Source: Candidatus Gordonibacter avicola (GTDB taxonomy: Bacteria; Actinomycetota; Coriobacteriia; Coriobacteriales; Eggerthellaceae). From it: 64,000 nucleotides of DNA. Positions 1-8,210 of the stretch are shown in pieces. The notes below the pieces were generated by a model, which was not told the origin of the DNA, did not search any database, and saw nothing but the letters and a program-made list of their open reading frames with translations. Location of the stretch: NCBI GenBank assembly GCA_019113915.1, contig DXGM01000013.1, forward strand, positions 1 through 64,000. Direction: 5' to 3'. Numbering within the stretch: the first letter of the stretch is position 1; each line of letters starts with the position of its first letter. Made by a program: the position numbers and the translations under genes.

Positions 1-300
1 GTCGCACATCTTCCGCTTGCCGAAGTAGGGCACCAACTTCTTGTAGAGGATATGTTCTTTCGTGCCCCAGGTATTTTCCTTGATACGGCCTTTCATGTCC
101 GCCACATAGACGGCCACGAAGTTCTCAAAGGTCATTTCCAGATCGGCGGTCTGCTGTTGCAGGAATGTCCGCTCCCACTCCAGCGCCTCCCGCTTGGTGG
201 GAAAGCCCCGTTTCATCTTCTTGACCTTTTTGCCCGTCCAGTCCTCGTAGTAAAAGGACGCATACCATGTGCCCTTCTCCTTGTCTTTGTACGCTGGCAT
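1..300 (-). CDS. Tyrosine-type site-specific integrase, N-terminal part (cut by window edge)
   Basis: Reading the minus strand from ATG at 300 gives at least 100 residues beginning MPAYKDKEKGTWYASFYYED, which is the N-terminal arm-binding fold of Tn916/phage-type tyrosine recombinases. A core-binding domain follows (around residues 55-100, TFENFVAVYVADMKGR). The catalytic R-H-R-Y domain lies outside the window. The Shine-Dalgarno sequence AAGGAGGG precedes the ATG with normal spacing. It sits just downstream of the Xis-like gene on the same strand, so the two are probably cotranscribed from the promoter at 555-584. The family call rests on the N-terminal domain only. Confidence 0.8.
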   Translation of the reverse strand, partial: MPAYKDKEKGTWYASFYYEDWTGKKVKKMKRGFPTKREALEWERTFLQQQTADLEMTFENFVAVYVADMKGRIKENTWGTKEHILYKKLVPYFGKRKMCD

Positions 301-313
301 TGTTGTTCCCTCC

Positions 314-502
314 TTACTGCTCGTCCCGCAGTCCGTAGAATTTTTCCTCGAAGTAGCGCCTGCTCACCCGTCCGGGAATGGTGATAAAGCCTTTCTGTTT
401 CAGTTCCTCGTTCATCTCCCGCACCAGTTTGTAGGCGTAGGGCTTGGAGATACCCAGTTCCCTGGCTACTTCCTCTGCCTTTACAAACAGTTCCTTGCTC
501 AT
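314..502 (-). CDS. Small helix-turn-helix protein, excisionase (Xis)-like
   Basis: A 62-residue protein starting MSKELFVKAEEVARELGISK, followed by a winged-helix/MerR-like DNA-binding segment (pattern VARELGISKPYAYKLVREMNEEL). Small proteins of this type directly upstream of integrase in Tn916-like elements bind att DNA and direct excision. The start at 502 is chosen because AAGGAGGTGAACCAC precedes it; an in-frame ATG at 556 lies in the promoter. It is 13 bases upstream of the integrase on the same strand. It could instead be a transcriptional regulator of the element. Confidence 0.7.
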   Translation of the reverse strand: MSKELFVKAEEVARELGISKPYAYKLVREMNEELKQKGFITIPGRVSRRYFEEKFYGLRDEQ

Positions 503-554
503 GTGGTTCACCTCCTTATTTCTGTTTCGCAAATATGTTAATGTTACTATCCTC

Positions 555-584
555 ATTATACATTAACACAAGTGTTAATGTCAA
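555..584 (-). promoter_or_regulatory. Consensus sigma-A promoter for xis-int
   Basis: Read on the minus strand, TTGACA (584-579) is followed after 18 bases by TATAAT (560-555), a perfect match to both hexamers, about 53 bases before the Xis-like start codon. The spacer is filled by the palindrome at 561-580, the layout of a promoter shut off by a repressor bound between the -35 and -10 boxes. Confidence 0.8.
561..580. promoter_or_regulatory. Operator-like palindrome inside the xis-int promoter
   Basis: CATTAACAC-AA-GTGTTAATG: nine-base arms match perfectly around a two-base centre. It lies exactly in the spacer of the xis-int promoter and 32 bases upstream of the divergent xre promoter. The XRE protein encoded at 669-1220 is the obvious candidate ligand, which would repress excision genes. 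Protein binding is inferred. Confidence 0.65.
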
Positions 585-616
585 GAATTTATTTCGCATT
601 TTTGTTAAACTTTATC

Positions 617-645
617 TTGCATATTTCGCTTTTTTGCGCTATACT
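617..645 (+). promoter_or_regulatory. Promoter for the XRE regulator
   Basis: TTGCAT at 617-622, a 17-base spacer, and TATACT at 640-645, ending 23 bases before the ATG at 669. Spacing is ideal and each hexamer has one mismatch to consensus. It diverges from the xis-int promoter. Confidence 0.65.
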
Positions 646-668
646 ATTGGCAAAGGCGGTGAGATATT

Positions 669-1220
669 ATGACAGTCGGAGATAAGATAAAGAAAATCCG
701 CACCTTTCGAGGTATGACACAAAAGGAATTGGGTCTTGCCGTCGGCTTTGAGGAAAAGGGAGCGGACAACCGTATCGCACAGTACGAAACGAATTACCGT
801 GTCCCCAAGTGGGAGTTGCTGGACAAGATTGCGGAGGCGCTGCGGGTAGACCGCCAGAATTTCTACACCATCGCCCCCGGCTCCGCCGAGGATTTCATGC
901 GGACATTCTTCTGGCTCGACGAGGACAGCCCTGGCGCTATCCGCCTGTTTCCACTTGTCCGTGTTCCCGGCAAAATCAAAGAGGAAACCGTTGTCCAGTA
1001 TAATGACAGTTACGACTGGCCCGCACAACCTCCCGTGGGCATTTACTTCAACTATGGGCTTGTAGACGAGTTCATGCACGAATGGCTCTTGCGCCAGCAG
1101 GAGTTACACGCCGGGGAAATCACCAGGGACGAATACTTTGAATGGAAATTGAATTGGCCGAGGACTTGTGACGATTGCGGGAAATGTGAACCGAGCATTC
1201 CGTGGCGCAAAAATGAATAA
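669..1220 (+). CDS. XRE-family helix-turn-helix regulator of the mobile element
   Basis: A 183-residue protein with an N-terminal Cro/CI-type HTH (residues about 4-65, with MTQKELGLAVGF as helices 2-3). The roughly 120-residue C-terminal part has no fold I recognise and includes a Cys-rich stretch (CDDCGKC) near the end. GGCGGTGAG precedes the start. It is divergent from xis-int, with an operator-like palindrome between them, so it probably represses excision genes and perhaps itself. Its AT-richer codon use differs from guaA next door and fits acquisition with the element. Confidence 0.75.
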   Translation: MTVGDKIKKIRTFRGMTQKELGLAVGFEEKGADNRIAQYETNYRVPKWELLDKIAEALRVDRQNFYTIAPGSAEDFMRTFFWLDEDSPGAIRLFPLVRVPGKIKEETVVQYNDSYDWPAQPPVGIYFNYGLVDEFMHEWLLRQQELHAGEITRDEYFEWKLNWPRTCDDCGKCEPSIPWRKNE

Positions 1221-1277
1221 GACAAGCAAAAAACCGCCCTGCTGAATTTGTCGTTCAGCAGGGCGGTTTTGCTTGTC
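1221..1277 (+). terminator. Strong rho-independent terminator after the XRE gene
   Basis: A 15-bp perfect stem, AACCGCCCTGCTGAA at 1232-1246 against 1254-1268 with a 7-base loop, is flanked by A-rich and T-rich tracts and by outer GACAAGCAA/TTGCTTGTC arms. The symmetry suggests it works in both directions. Confidence 0.85.
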
Positions 1278-1396
1278 CTTTTGGGATTATTCTCTTGAGA
1301 GTACCGGGCGGACACGAATAGTATCAATCCAGTATCAAGAGCCACAGCGACGGGCAAAAAAGCCTGTATTCATGCGGGTTTGCGCCGTTTCGAGCG

Positions 1397-1408
1397 TCAT
1401 TCCCACTC
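1397..1408 (-). other. Candidate attachment-site core (3' end of guaA)
   Basis: The last codons of guaA read GAGTGGGAATGA on the minus strand. Elements of the Tn5801 type recombine at GAGTGGGAAT in the guaA 3' end and leave the gene intact, and the mobile-element genes start directly beyond. The second copy expected at the far element end is outside the window. Confidence 0.5.
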
Positions 1409-3040
1409 GATCGTTGCAGGTGGTTTGCTGGTTATGTCGTAGGCTACTCGGTTTACTCCGGGGACTTCGGAGACTATGCGACCTGAAATGCGTCCCAGAA
1501 CTTCGTACGGCAACTTTGCCCAGTCGGCGGTCATGGCATCGCTGCTCTCGACGGCTCGTAGGATGATGGGGTAGCCGTAGGTGCGTTCGTCGCCCATGAC
1601 GCCCACGCTTTTGATATCCGGCAGCACGGCGAAGTATTGCCAGACGGGGCGCTCGACCTCGGGGCCGCCGGGTGTTGTGCGCACCAGCTCGCCACCGCGT
1701 TCGCCGACCGCCTCGTTCACGCCGATGTTGTACGCATCCAGCTCCTCGCGGACGATAGCATCAGCCTCCTTCAGCACGTGCAGCTTGTCGCGGGTCACGG
1801 TGCCGATGATGCGAATGGCCAGGCCAGGGCCGGGGAAGGGCTGACGGTGCACGATGTGGTCGGGCAGCCCCAGTGCCGTGCCCAGCGCGCGCACCTCGTC
1901 CTTGAAGAAGTGATCCAGCGGCTCAATCAGGTCAAAGTGCACACCCTCAGGAAACGGAATCAGGTTGTGGTGGCTCTTGATGGTGGACGCCTTGCCGCCG
2001 GTCTTGCGCGCGCCGCTCTCGATGATGTCGGGGTAAATGGTGCCCTGCGCCAGGAACTTCACGGGACGACCTCCCTCGGCCAGATCCTGCGCCACGGTGA
2101 AGAATTCCTCCCAGAACTGCGAGCCAATGATGCGGCGCTTTTCCTCGGGTTCGGTCACGTCAGCAAGCAGCGCAGCGTAGCGGTCCTCGGCATGCACGTG
2201 CACGAAATCGACGTCGAACTGCTTCGTGAACACGGCTTCCACTTCCTCGGGCTCATTCTTGCGCAGCAGCCCGTGGTTCACAAACACGCAGGTCAGCTGC
2301 TTGCCGATGGCCTTCGCGCACAGCGCAGCCACCACCGACGAATCCACGCCGCCCGACAGGCCCAAAATCACGCGCGCGTCGCCCACCTGCGCGCGAATGG
2401 CTTCCACGGCGTCGTCAATGATCGAGTCCATCTTCCACGTGGGCTCCAGCCCACAAATGCCGAACAGGAAGTTTTGCAGCAGCTCGTCGCCGCAGGCCGT
2501 GTGGCGCACCTCAGGGTGGAACTGTGTCGCGTACAGCCGGCGCTCGGCGCACTCCATCGACGCCACCGGGCACACGTCAGTCGAGGCCGTTACCACAAAG
2601 CCCTCCGGCACCTCGGCCACGGCGTCGCGGTGACTCATCCACACGGTCTGCTCCGTCAGTGTCTCGCCATACAGCGCCGACGCACCCGAATCGCACCGGC
2701 GCAGCGTTGCCGCCCCGTACTCGCCGGCTTCCGTGTGGCCAACCGTGCCACCCAGCGTCACGGCCATGATCTGCTGTCCATAGCAAAAGCCCAGTACGGG
2801 AATGCCCAACTCGAAAATCTCCGGATCAATCGAGGGTGCATCCTCGGCGTACACGCTTGCCGGGCCACCCGACAAAATGATGGCTGACGGCGCCATAGCG
2901 CGTACCTCATCAGCGGAAACATCGCACGGCACAATTTCGGAATACACCTGCAAATCGCGCACGCGGCGCGCAATGAGCTGCCCGTACTGGGCCCCAAAAT
3001 CGACAACGATAACCAACTGGCTGGCAGGTGCGGTGGTCAT
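1397..3040 (-). CDS. guaA: GMP synthase (glutamine-hydrolysing)
   Basis: Amidates XMP to GMP with glutamine and ATP, the last step of guanine nucleotide synthesis. The 547 residues comprise a class I glutamine amidotransferase domain (nucleophile Cys86 in GFCYGQQ; His175 and Glu177 in HPEV), an ATP pyrophosphatase domain with P-loop SGGVDSS at 229-235, and the C-terminal dimerisation domain ending in the typical ATIEWE. AAGGAG precedes the ATG at 3040. It is intact, and its 3' end is the likely insertion site of the element at 1-1.4 kb. Confidence 0.97.
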   Translation of the reverse strand: MTTAPASQLVIVVDFGAQYGQLIARRVRDLQVYSEIVPCDVSADEVRAMAPSAIILSGGPASVYAEDAPSIDPEIFELGIPVLGFCYGQQIMAVTLGGTVGHTEAGEYGAATLRRCDSGASALYGETLTEQTVWMSHRDAVAEVPEGFVVTASTDVCPVASMECAERRLYATQFHPEVRHTACGDELLQNFLFGICGLEPTWKMDSIIDDAVEAIRAQVGDARVILGLSGGVDSSVVAALCAKAIGKQLTCVFVNHGLLRKNEPEEVEAVFTKQFDVDFVHVHAEDRYAALLADVTEPEEKRRIIGSQFWEEFFTVAQDLAEGGRPVKFLAQGTIYPDIIESGARKTGGKASTIKSHHNLIPFPEGVHFDLIEPLDHFFKDEVRALGTALGLPDHIVHRQPFPGPGLAIRIIGTVTRDKLHVLKEADAIVREELDAYNIGVNEAVGERGGELVRTTPGGPEVERPVWQYFAVLPDIKSVGVMGDERTYGYPIILRAVESSDAMTADWAKLPYEVLGRISGRIVSEVPGVNRVAYDITSKPPATIEWE

Positions 3041-3176
3041 AGTGAGTCTCCTTTTCGCGCAACGCGGCGCGTCCCTCTCGCGTTTTCCGCACCCATCTTA
3101 CCCGAAACCGCCGCAGCGCCAAGTCACGCCACCCAGCCTGCACGCGTTTTGCACGATCGGGCGGCCGAGGTTAGCG

Positions 3177-3248
3177 AACAGCAGGGCGAACAGCACGCAG
3201 AACAGCAGGGTGAACAACACGCAGAACGGCATGCCGAAAAGCACGCAA
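3177..3248. repeat. Three tandem 24-bp repeats
   Basis: Three imperfect 24-base units at 3177-3200, 3201-3224 and 3225-3248; units 1 and 2 differ at two positions and unit 3 is more diverged. They lie in the 290-base gap between the divergent guaA and MATE genes. No clear gene occupies this gap. Confidence 0.75.
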
Positions 3249-3330
3249 AAACAAGGTGCACCCTCCGCGACGAAACGCTACAATAAGCGGCTTGCGACTA
3301 GTACCCAACCGAACAGAAGCGAACGCCTCC

Positions 3331-4779
3331 GTGTCCCAACCGAAGCAGCGACAAATCGACCTGGTGAACGAGCCTATTGGCTCTGCGCTTGTGCGCCTTG
3401 CGGTGCCCATTATGGCGTCGGCGTTTTTGGCGACGGCGTATAACATCACCGACATGGCGTGGATTGGCCTTCTGGGTGCAAACGCGGTGGCGGCGGTGGG
3501 TGTTGCGGGCATGTTCACGTGGCTGGCCTCGGCCATTGTGGTTATGGCGCGCATGGGCGGACAGGTGAATATGGCGCAGGCGCTGGGCAACCGACACCCC
3601 GAGCAGGCCGAGACCTTCGCGCGCGGCGCCCTGCAGCTGGCCACTGTGCTCGCGATGGTGTACGCGGCCGTGTGTCTGATCTGCGCCGACGCCCTCGTGT
3701 CTATCCTCGTCCCCGACGACCCCAGCGTCGCGCGGGAAGCGGCGCTCTACCTGCGCCTGTGCGGCGGCCTTATCCTGTTCCTCTACATCTCGCAAACGCT
3801 CACGGGGTTGCTCACGGCCCAAGGCGACTCCAAAACGCCCTTCAAGGCCAACGCCGCCGGCCTCATCATCAACATGGTGCTCGACCCGCTGCTCATCCTC
3901 GGTCTTGGTCCCGTGCCACAACTCGGCGTGCTGGGCGCGGCCATCGCCACGGTGTTTGCGCAGTTCATTGTTGCAACACTCATGATTGTAGGCATTGTGC
4001 GCGACAAAGGAGAGGCGAACGTGTTGCGCCGCGTGCGCTTGCGGCAGCCCGCGGGGAGGGCCTGCTTCTCGCGCATTGTGAAAATAGGCTTGCCCGCCGC
4101 CATCCAAAGTGCGCTCTATGCCATCATCTCGATGGTGCTCACGCGCATGGTGGCTGCGTGGGGAAGCGGTGCGGTGGCCGTGCAGCGCGTGGGCGGGCAA
4201 ATTGAATCGCTCACCTGGTGCACCGCCGAAGGTGTGGGCTCGGCGCTCAACGCGTTCACAGCGCAAAACTTCGGCGCGCGTCGCCCGGAGCGCATCCGGC
4301 GCGGGTACCGCCTGGCGTTCATCGCCGTGGCGGTGTGGGCGCTTGCTGTGTCTGCGCTGTTCATCGTATTCCCCGAGCCCATTTCATCGGTGTTCTTCCA
4401 TGAAGCAAGCGTGGTGGATATCTCGTCGTCGTACCTGGTGGTCATCGGTATTGGCGAGGCGTTCATGTGCATTGAACTCATGACCGTGGGCGCGCTCTCA
4501 GGTCTCGGCCGCACGAAACTGTGCAGCGCCATCAGCGTTGTCCTTACCGGCTCGCGCATTCCGCTCGCGCTGCTGCTGAGCGCCACGCCGCTTGGCCTTG
4601 ATGGCGTGTGGTGGGCACTCACGCTTACGTCCATTGTAAAGGGCGTCGTGTTCTGGTTGGTGTTTCGCCACATCGCGCGCCGGCTTCCTGAAGCACCTGC
4701 GCCCGCACCTGCAAGCACAGGCGCAGTTGCAGGCTCCAGCACCACTCCCGACGCCGAAAGCGCCCCTACCGCAGCGTAA
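3331..4779 (+). CDS. MATE-family multidrug/cation efflux protein
   Basis: An inner-membrane antiporter that exports drugs or metabolites using an ion gradient. The roughly 482-residue protein has about 12 hydrophobic segments in two homologous halves and typical MATE features: NEPIGSALVRLAVPIMAS at the start, a DMAWIG-type loop, and a mid-protein GLPAAIQSALYAI beginning the second half. The C-terminus is a Pro/Ala-rich tail. The start is uncertain: GTG at 3331 is used, GTG at 3364 is possible, and an upstream GTG at 3256 would run through non-conserved repeat sequence. The 3' end overlaps the convergent gene by 14 bases. Substrate unknown. Confidence 0.88.
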   Translation: MSQPKQRQIDLVNEPIGSALVRLAVPIMASAFLATAYNITDMAWIGLLGANAVAAVGVAGMFTWLASAIVVMARMGGQVNMAQALGNRHPEQAETFARGALQLATVLAMVYAAVCLICADALVSILVPDDPSVAREAALYLRLCGGLILFLYISQTLTGLLTAQGDSKTPFKANAAGLIINMVLDPLLILGLGPVPQLGVLGAAIATVFAQFIVATLMIVGIVRDKGEANVLRRVRLRQPAGRACFSRIVKIGLPAAIQSALYAIISMVLTRMVAAWGSGAVAVQRVGGQIESLTWCTAEGVGSALNAFTAQNFGARRPERIRRGYRLAFIAVAVWALAVSALFIVFPEPISSVFFHEASVVDISSSYLVVIGIGEAFMCIELMTVGALSGLGRTKLCSAISVVLTGSRIPLALLLSATPLGLDGVWWALTLTSIVKGVVFWLVFRHIARRLPEAPAPAPASTGAVAGSSTTPDAESAPTAA

Positions 4780-5614
4780 CGCCCTCGGGCAACTCAATGC
4801 TTGCCAGGTCGAACTCGTCCTCGTCCTCTTCGGCAACAACGGGCGCTACCTCTTCAACCTTCGGCTTCCCGAACGCCGCGTCGAAGGCATCGAAGCGGGC
4901 GCGCGGCACGGCGAATACGAGGTGTCCAATAACTCCCGGATGCGCCTCAATCCACGCCTGGAACAGGCCGATGACCTGCTGCTCGTCATACCCCTCGCGC
5001 CCGCAGCCGAATGCTCCACACACCAGGGTCTCGCAGCCGTTGGCAGCCGCAATGCGCAGCAGCGTCTCAATGCGCTTCGCCAGCGCCTGGTCGCATTCAC
5101 GCTCCGACCGATGGTTTGCCAGCGCGCGTGCGCGGTTCGGCTCGGGCAGGGCGATGACATCCGCCTTGCGAAGGGTGCCCTCATGCGAGAAGGCCACGTC
5201 AGGCAGATAAAGGGCGCGGTCGGTGAACAGCTGCCCCCGCTGAAAGCCGCGGTTGGCATCGTGGTAGGTTTCCTTGAGCCCGCACAGGATGGGGTAGAGG
5301 TTACTCTCGGCGCACAGCACCTGCTCAGGGCCGAATGCGCCATCCTCGTAGCCGCCGCCAGGTCGTGTGAACGACGCCGGATCCACCACAGCCGTCTTGC
5401 CGTGCGCCTCGCGCAACGCCGCAGGAGCAAAAGCCGTGGTGACGGAGGTCTCGGTGGCCTCAAAAGCGGGCTCCGGAAGCGGCAGTTCGCGACCTTCGCC
5501 ATCTTCATAGACAGTTGCTGCGGCAATGGTGGCCGCCGTGTCGCTCGCAAGCGCCCCCCGCATGAGGGCAAGATGCTTCGCGGCCAGGGCTTTTCGTTCG
5601 TCTCTGTCAGGCAT
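4766..5614 (-). CDS. TIGR02452-family protein (microbial PARG-like macrodomain)
   Basis: A 282-residue protein of the DUF2263/TIGR02452 family, which has the fold of bacterial poly(ADP-ribose) glycohydrolases that remove ADP-ribose from proteins. The ADP-ribose-binding GGG loop is at 86-88 and is followed by the region where the family signature reads QEE. Here it reads PEQ, with Glu97 kept but the second acidic residue replaced by Gln98, so hydrolase activity is uncertain. The C-terminal 40 residues are acidic. AAGGAGG precedes the ATG at 5614. It is convergent with the MATE gene. Confidence 0.75.
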   Translation of the reverse strand: MPDRDERKALAAKHLALMRGALASDTAATIAAATVYEDGEGRELPLPEPAFEATETSVTTAFAPAALREAHGKTAVVDPASFTRPGGGYEDGAFGPEQVLCAESNLYPILCGLKETYHDANRGFQRGQLFTDRALYLPDVAFSHEGTLRKADVIALPEPNRARALANHRSERECDQALAKRIETLLRIAAANGCETLVCGAFGCGREGYDEQQVIGLFQAWIEAHPGVIGHLVFAVPRARFDAFDAAFGKPKVEEVAPVVAEEDEDEFDLASIELPEGVTLR

Positions 5615-5732
5615 GGTTCCTCCTTCGTTCGCTTACGGGTATTGTAACGGAAATGCGGCCGCACGCGACGAATGCGCCCCGTGTGTCCACGCGCTCGTCG
5701 TATACTATGCCCATTGAGTCGAAGGGGGAAGC

Positions 5733-6695
5733 GTGCGCAGGCATCGCGTGAAAGCGTCACTGGTTGGTCTGTTTCTGGCGTTATCGTTGCTCGCGTTGGG
5801 ATGCACCACCCCCATGGCAGAAGCGCCAGCGCCGCCAGCCCCACCGGCCGCGCAAGCCCCTCCCACCAGCACACCCGCGCCCCAGCCCGACGTGTCCCCA
5901 AAGCCTCAGCCCTCCGTCGACCTCGCCTCCATCCCGCCCTATGCCGGCTTGCCGTATGTCGAAATCAACAGCGGCACCCCTTCCTTCTCCGCCGAAGACC
6001 TCGCTCGCGCGCCCTTCGAAGAGTACGCGCCCCTCGACAACCTCGGTCGCTGTGGCGCGGCGTTCGCGCTCGTCGGCCCCGAGACAATGCCCACCGAGAA
6101 GCGTGGCAGCGTCGGCGCGGTCAAGCCCTCGGGATGGCACCTCGTCAAGTACGACATCGTGGACGGGAAGTACCTCTTCAACCGCTGTCACCTCATTGCC
6201 TATCGCCTGACCGGCGAAAACGCCAACGAGCGCAACCTTATCACGGGCACGCGCTACCTCAACACCGAAGGCATGTCGCCGCACGAAACCGCGGTGGCCG
6301 ACTACGTCGAAGCCACCGGGAACCACGTGCTCATGCGCGTAACGCCCCTGTTCGAGGGCGAGGAACTGGTCGCGCGCGGAGTGCAGCTGGAGGCGCGCTC
6401 GGTCGAAGACGGCGGCGCGGGCATCAGTTACAACGTGTACGCCTACAACGTGCAGCCGGGCATCACCATCAATTACGCCACGGGGGAGAGCGCCCTCGAC
6501 GGCACGGTGGAAGCCGATCGCCCGCTCGACGCCACGCAGTACGCCTACGTCCTCAACACGAGCACCAAGCGCTTTCACCTGCCCGCATGCCCCTCGGTCG
6601 ACGACATGAACGAGAAAAACAAGCAGGGTTTCAACGGCACCCGCGACGAGGCGCTCGCACAAGGCTACCAACCCTGCGGCCGCTGCAAGCCGTAA
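5733..6695 (+). CDS. Secreted lipoprotein DNA/RNA non-specific endonuclease (EndA/NucA-like)
   Basis: A 320-residue predicted lipoprotein: hydrophobic signal with lipobox LALGC (Cys24), a Pro/Ala-rich linker to about residue 62, then a beta-beta-alpha-metal nuclease domain with NRCHLIA (catalytic-type His153) and ERNLITGTRYLN (about 166-177). The last 50 residues contain paired cysteines (HLPACPSV and CGRCKP) resembling the Ada metal-binding fold. Such proteins degrade extracellular DNA for nutrition or uptake. GTG start with GAAGGGGGA upstream. Role in DNA uptake is not shown by the neighbours. Confidence 0.85.
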   Translation: MRRHRVKASLVGLFLALSLLALGCTTPMAEAPAPPAPPAAQAPPTSTPAPQPDVSPKPQPSVDLASIPPYAGLPYVEINSGTPSFSAEDLARAPFEEYAPLDNLGRCGAAFALVGPETMPTEKRGSVGAVKPSGWHLVKYDIVDGKYLFNRCHLIAYRLTGENANERNLITGTRYLNTEGMSPHETAVADYVEATGNHVLMRVTPLFEGEELVARGVQLEARSVEDGGAGISYNVYAYNVQPGITINYATGESALDGTVEADRPLDATQYAYVLNTSTKRFHLPACPSVDDMNEKNKQGFNGTRDEALAQGYQPCGRCKP

Positions 6696-6823
6696 GCACG
6701 CGGCGCGGACGCCGCGCAGCGTGCGGCGATGTTCCTCCTGTGGTTTCTTGGGGCCGCCAACTCATCCTCGTGTACAATTCCGGCACGCAGTAATCGCATC
6801 GATACGCCCAAGGATACGCACGT

Positions 6824-7759
6824 ATGATCATCGAAGCATTAAAAGCTTTCCTCATTGGCATTGTGGAAGGCATCACCGAATGGCTGCCCATTTCATCCAC
6901 CGGCCACATGATTCTCGTGGACGAATTCGTGAAGCTGCAAGTGTCTGACGACTTCCTCAAGCTCTTCCTCGTGGTAATTCAACTGGGCGCCATCATGGCG
7001 GTGCTCATTTTGTACTTCCACAAGCTGAACCCCTTCTCGCCGCGCAAAACGACGGCCGAGAAAAAGGGCACGTGGCGGCTGTGGGGCATGGTGGTTATCG
7101 GCTGCATCCCGGCCGCCATTTTTGGGTTTGCGCTGGACGATTGGGTGAACGACCACTTCTATAATAAGGTAACGGTTGCTGCGATGCTCATCGTATACGG
7201 CATCGTGTTCATTGTGCTGGAGCGCCGCAACCGCCGCCGTCTGCGCGAGGCTGAGGCCGCCGTCGCCCGCCCGCGCGGTCGCCACGCGCGCCTCGCGGAT
7301 GGCGACATTGCCGACGAGGCCGAAGCGCACCTGTTCAAAATCACAGACGTGGACGACATCGACTGGAAAACGGCGCTCAAAATCGGCTTCTTCCAGGTGC
7401 TCGCCATCATTCCGGGCACGAGTCGCTCCGGCGCCACCATCATCGGCGGCATGCTGACCGGCTGCTCGCGCACAGCGGCGGCCGAGTTCACCTTTTTCCT
7501 GGCCATCCCCGTCATGTTTGGCTGGGGCGTGGTGAAGTGCATCAAGTTCATCGCCGCCGGTCTCGCCATGACCACGACCGAGATTGTGGTGCTGGTGGTG
7601 GGCATTGTCACAGCGTTTGTCATGTCGGTGGTGGCCATTAAATTCCTCATGGGCTACATCAAGAAAAACGACTTCACCGCCTTCGGCTGGTACCGCATCA
7701 TCATTGGCGTACTGGTCCTCGCCTACTTCGCCTTCGAATCAATGGGCATGCTGCCGTAG
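6824..7759 (+). CDS. uppP: Undecaprenyl-diphosphatase (BacA/UppP)
   Basis: Dephosphorylates undecaprenyl diphosphate so the lipid carrier can be reused for peptidoglycan synthesis; overexpression gives bacitracin resistance. The 311-residue membrane protein has both family signatures, [14 protein letters not shown] (15-28) and PGTSRSG (197-203), and about eight hydrophobic segments. A hydrophilic, charged loop at about 133-180 splits the two halves. The start fits AAGGAT upstream and the conserved N-terminus. Confidence 0.96.
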   Translation: MIIEALKAFLIGIVEGITEWLPISSTGHMILVDEFVKLQVSDDFLKLFLVVIQLGAIMAVLILYFHKLNPFSPRKTTAEKKGTWRLWGMVVIGCIPAAIFGFALDDWVNDHFYNKVTVAAMLIVYGIVFIVLERRNRRRLREAEAAVARPRGRHARLADGDIADEAEAHLFKITDVDDIDWKTALKIGFFQVLAIIPGTSRSGATIIGGMLTGCSRTAAAEFTFFLAIPVMFGWGVVKCIKFIAAGLAMTTTEIVVLVVGIVTAFVMSVVAIKFLMGYIKKNDFTAFGWYRIIIGVLVLAYFAFESMGMLP

Positions 7760-7928
7760 GGGAGCGTCTCCAAACCACGATTCACCCGCGGCTTCTGCGG
7801 GAATTTGGGCGGCGCGTCTGATTGGCGCGTCGCTTTTGATATTATGGTGGGCACACGAGGGTCGGATCGTCTGGCGGGCGATTCAGCCATGCTCGTTACC
7901 GCATTTTGAGGTATGAGAGGACAAGTCG

Positions 7929-8210
7929 ATGTCTGAGAAAGACAACTCCCTTGCGGAGATTCAAGAACATCGCGCCAAGATCGACGAGATCGACCGGCAA
8001 ATTGTCGCGCTGCTGAACAAGCGCGCCGGCCATTCGCTGGTTATCCGCGGTCTCAAGCCCGGAGCCCATCTGGGCCTGTACGATGCCAAGCGCGAAGAGG
8101 AAATCTTCGCCAAGGTGGGCAGCTATAACGAGGGTCCCCTGTACAACGAGAACCTGCGCGAAATTTACGCCACCATTCTCAAGATCATGAAGGAGACCCC
8201 GTCCGTATGA
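7929..8210 (+). CDS. Chorismate mutase, AroQ type
   Basis: Converts chorismate to prephenate at the branch to phenylalanine and tyrosine. The 93-residue all-helical protein has the AroQ pattern: IDEIDRQIVALLNKR in helix 1, a conserved lysine/arginine set (Arg22-type, KREEEI) and a C-terminal helix IYATILKIMKE. The 3' end overlaps the next gene by four bases (ATGA), so the two are translationally coupled. A free-standing mutase upstream of DAHP synthase may also bring feedback control, as in other bacteria. Confidence 0.9.
   Translation: MSEKDNSLAEIQEHRAKIDEIDRQIVALLNKRAGHSLVIRGLKPGAHLGLYDAKREEEIFAKVGSYNEGPLYNENLREIYATILKIMKETPSV

Larger units (their letters stand above)
1..1408. mobile_element. 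Partial integrative element next to the 3' end of guaA
   Basis: The first 1.4 kb carries an integrase (cut by the window edge), a small Xis-like helix-turn-helix protein and a divergent XRE repressor, with AT-rich spacers unlike the GC-rich genes that follow. It abuts the 3' end of guaA, a known attachment site of integrative elements such as Tn5801. The other element end lies left of the window, so its size and cargo are unknown. Candidate arm-type direct repeats (AGTATCAA) lie at 1320-1327 and 1331-1338. The right boundary given here is inferred. Confidence 0.7.

Noticed and set aside
7801..7850. TTGGCG ... TATTAT as a promoter for chorismate mutase
   Set aside because: The spacer is only 12 bases, too short for a sigma-A promoter.
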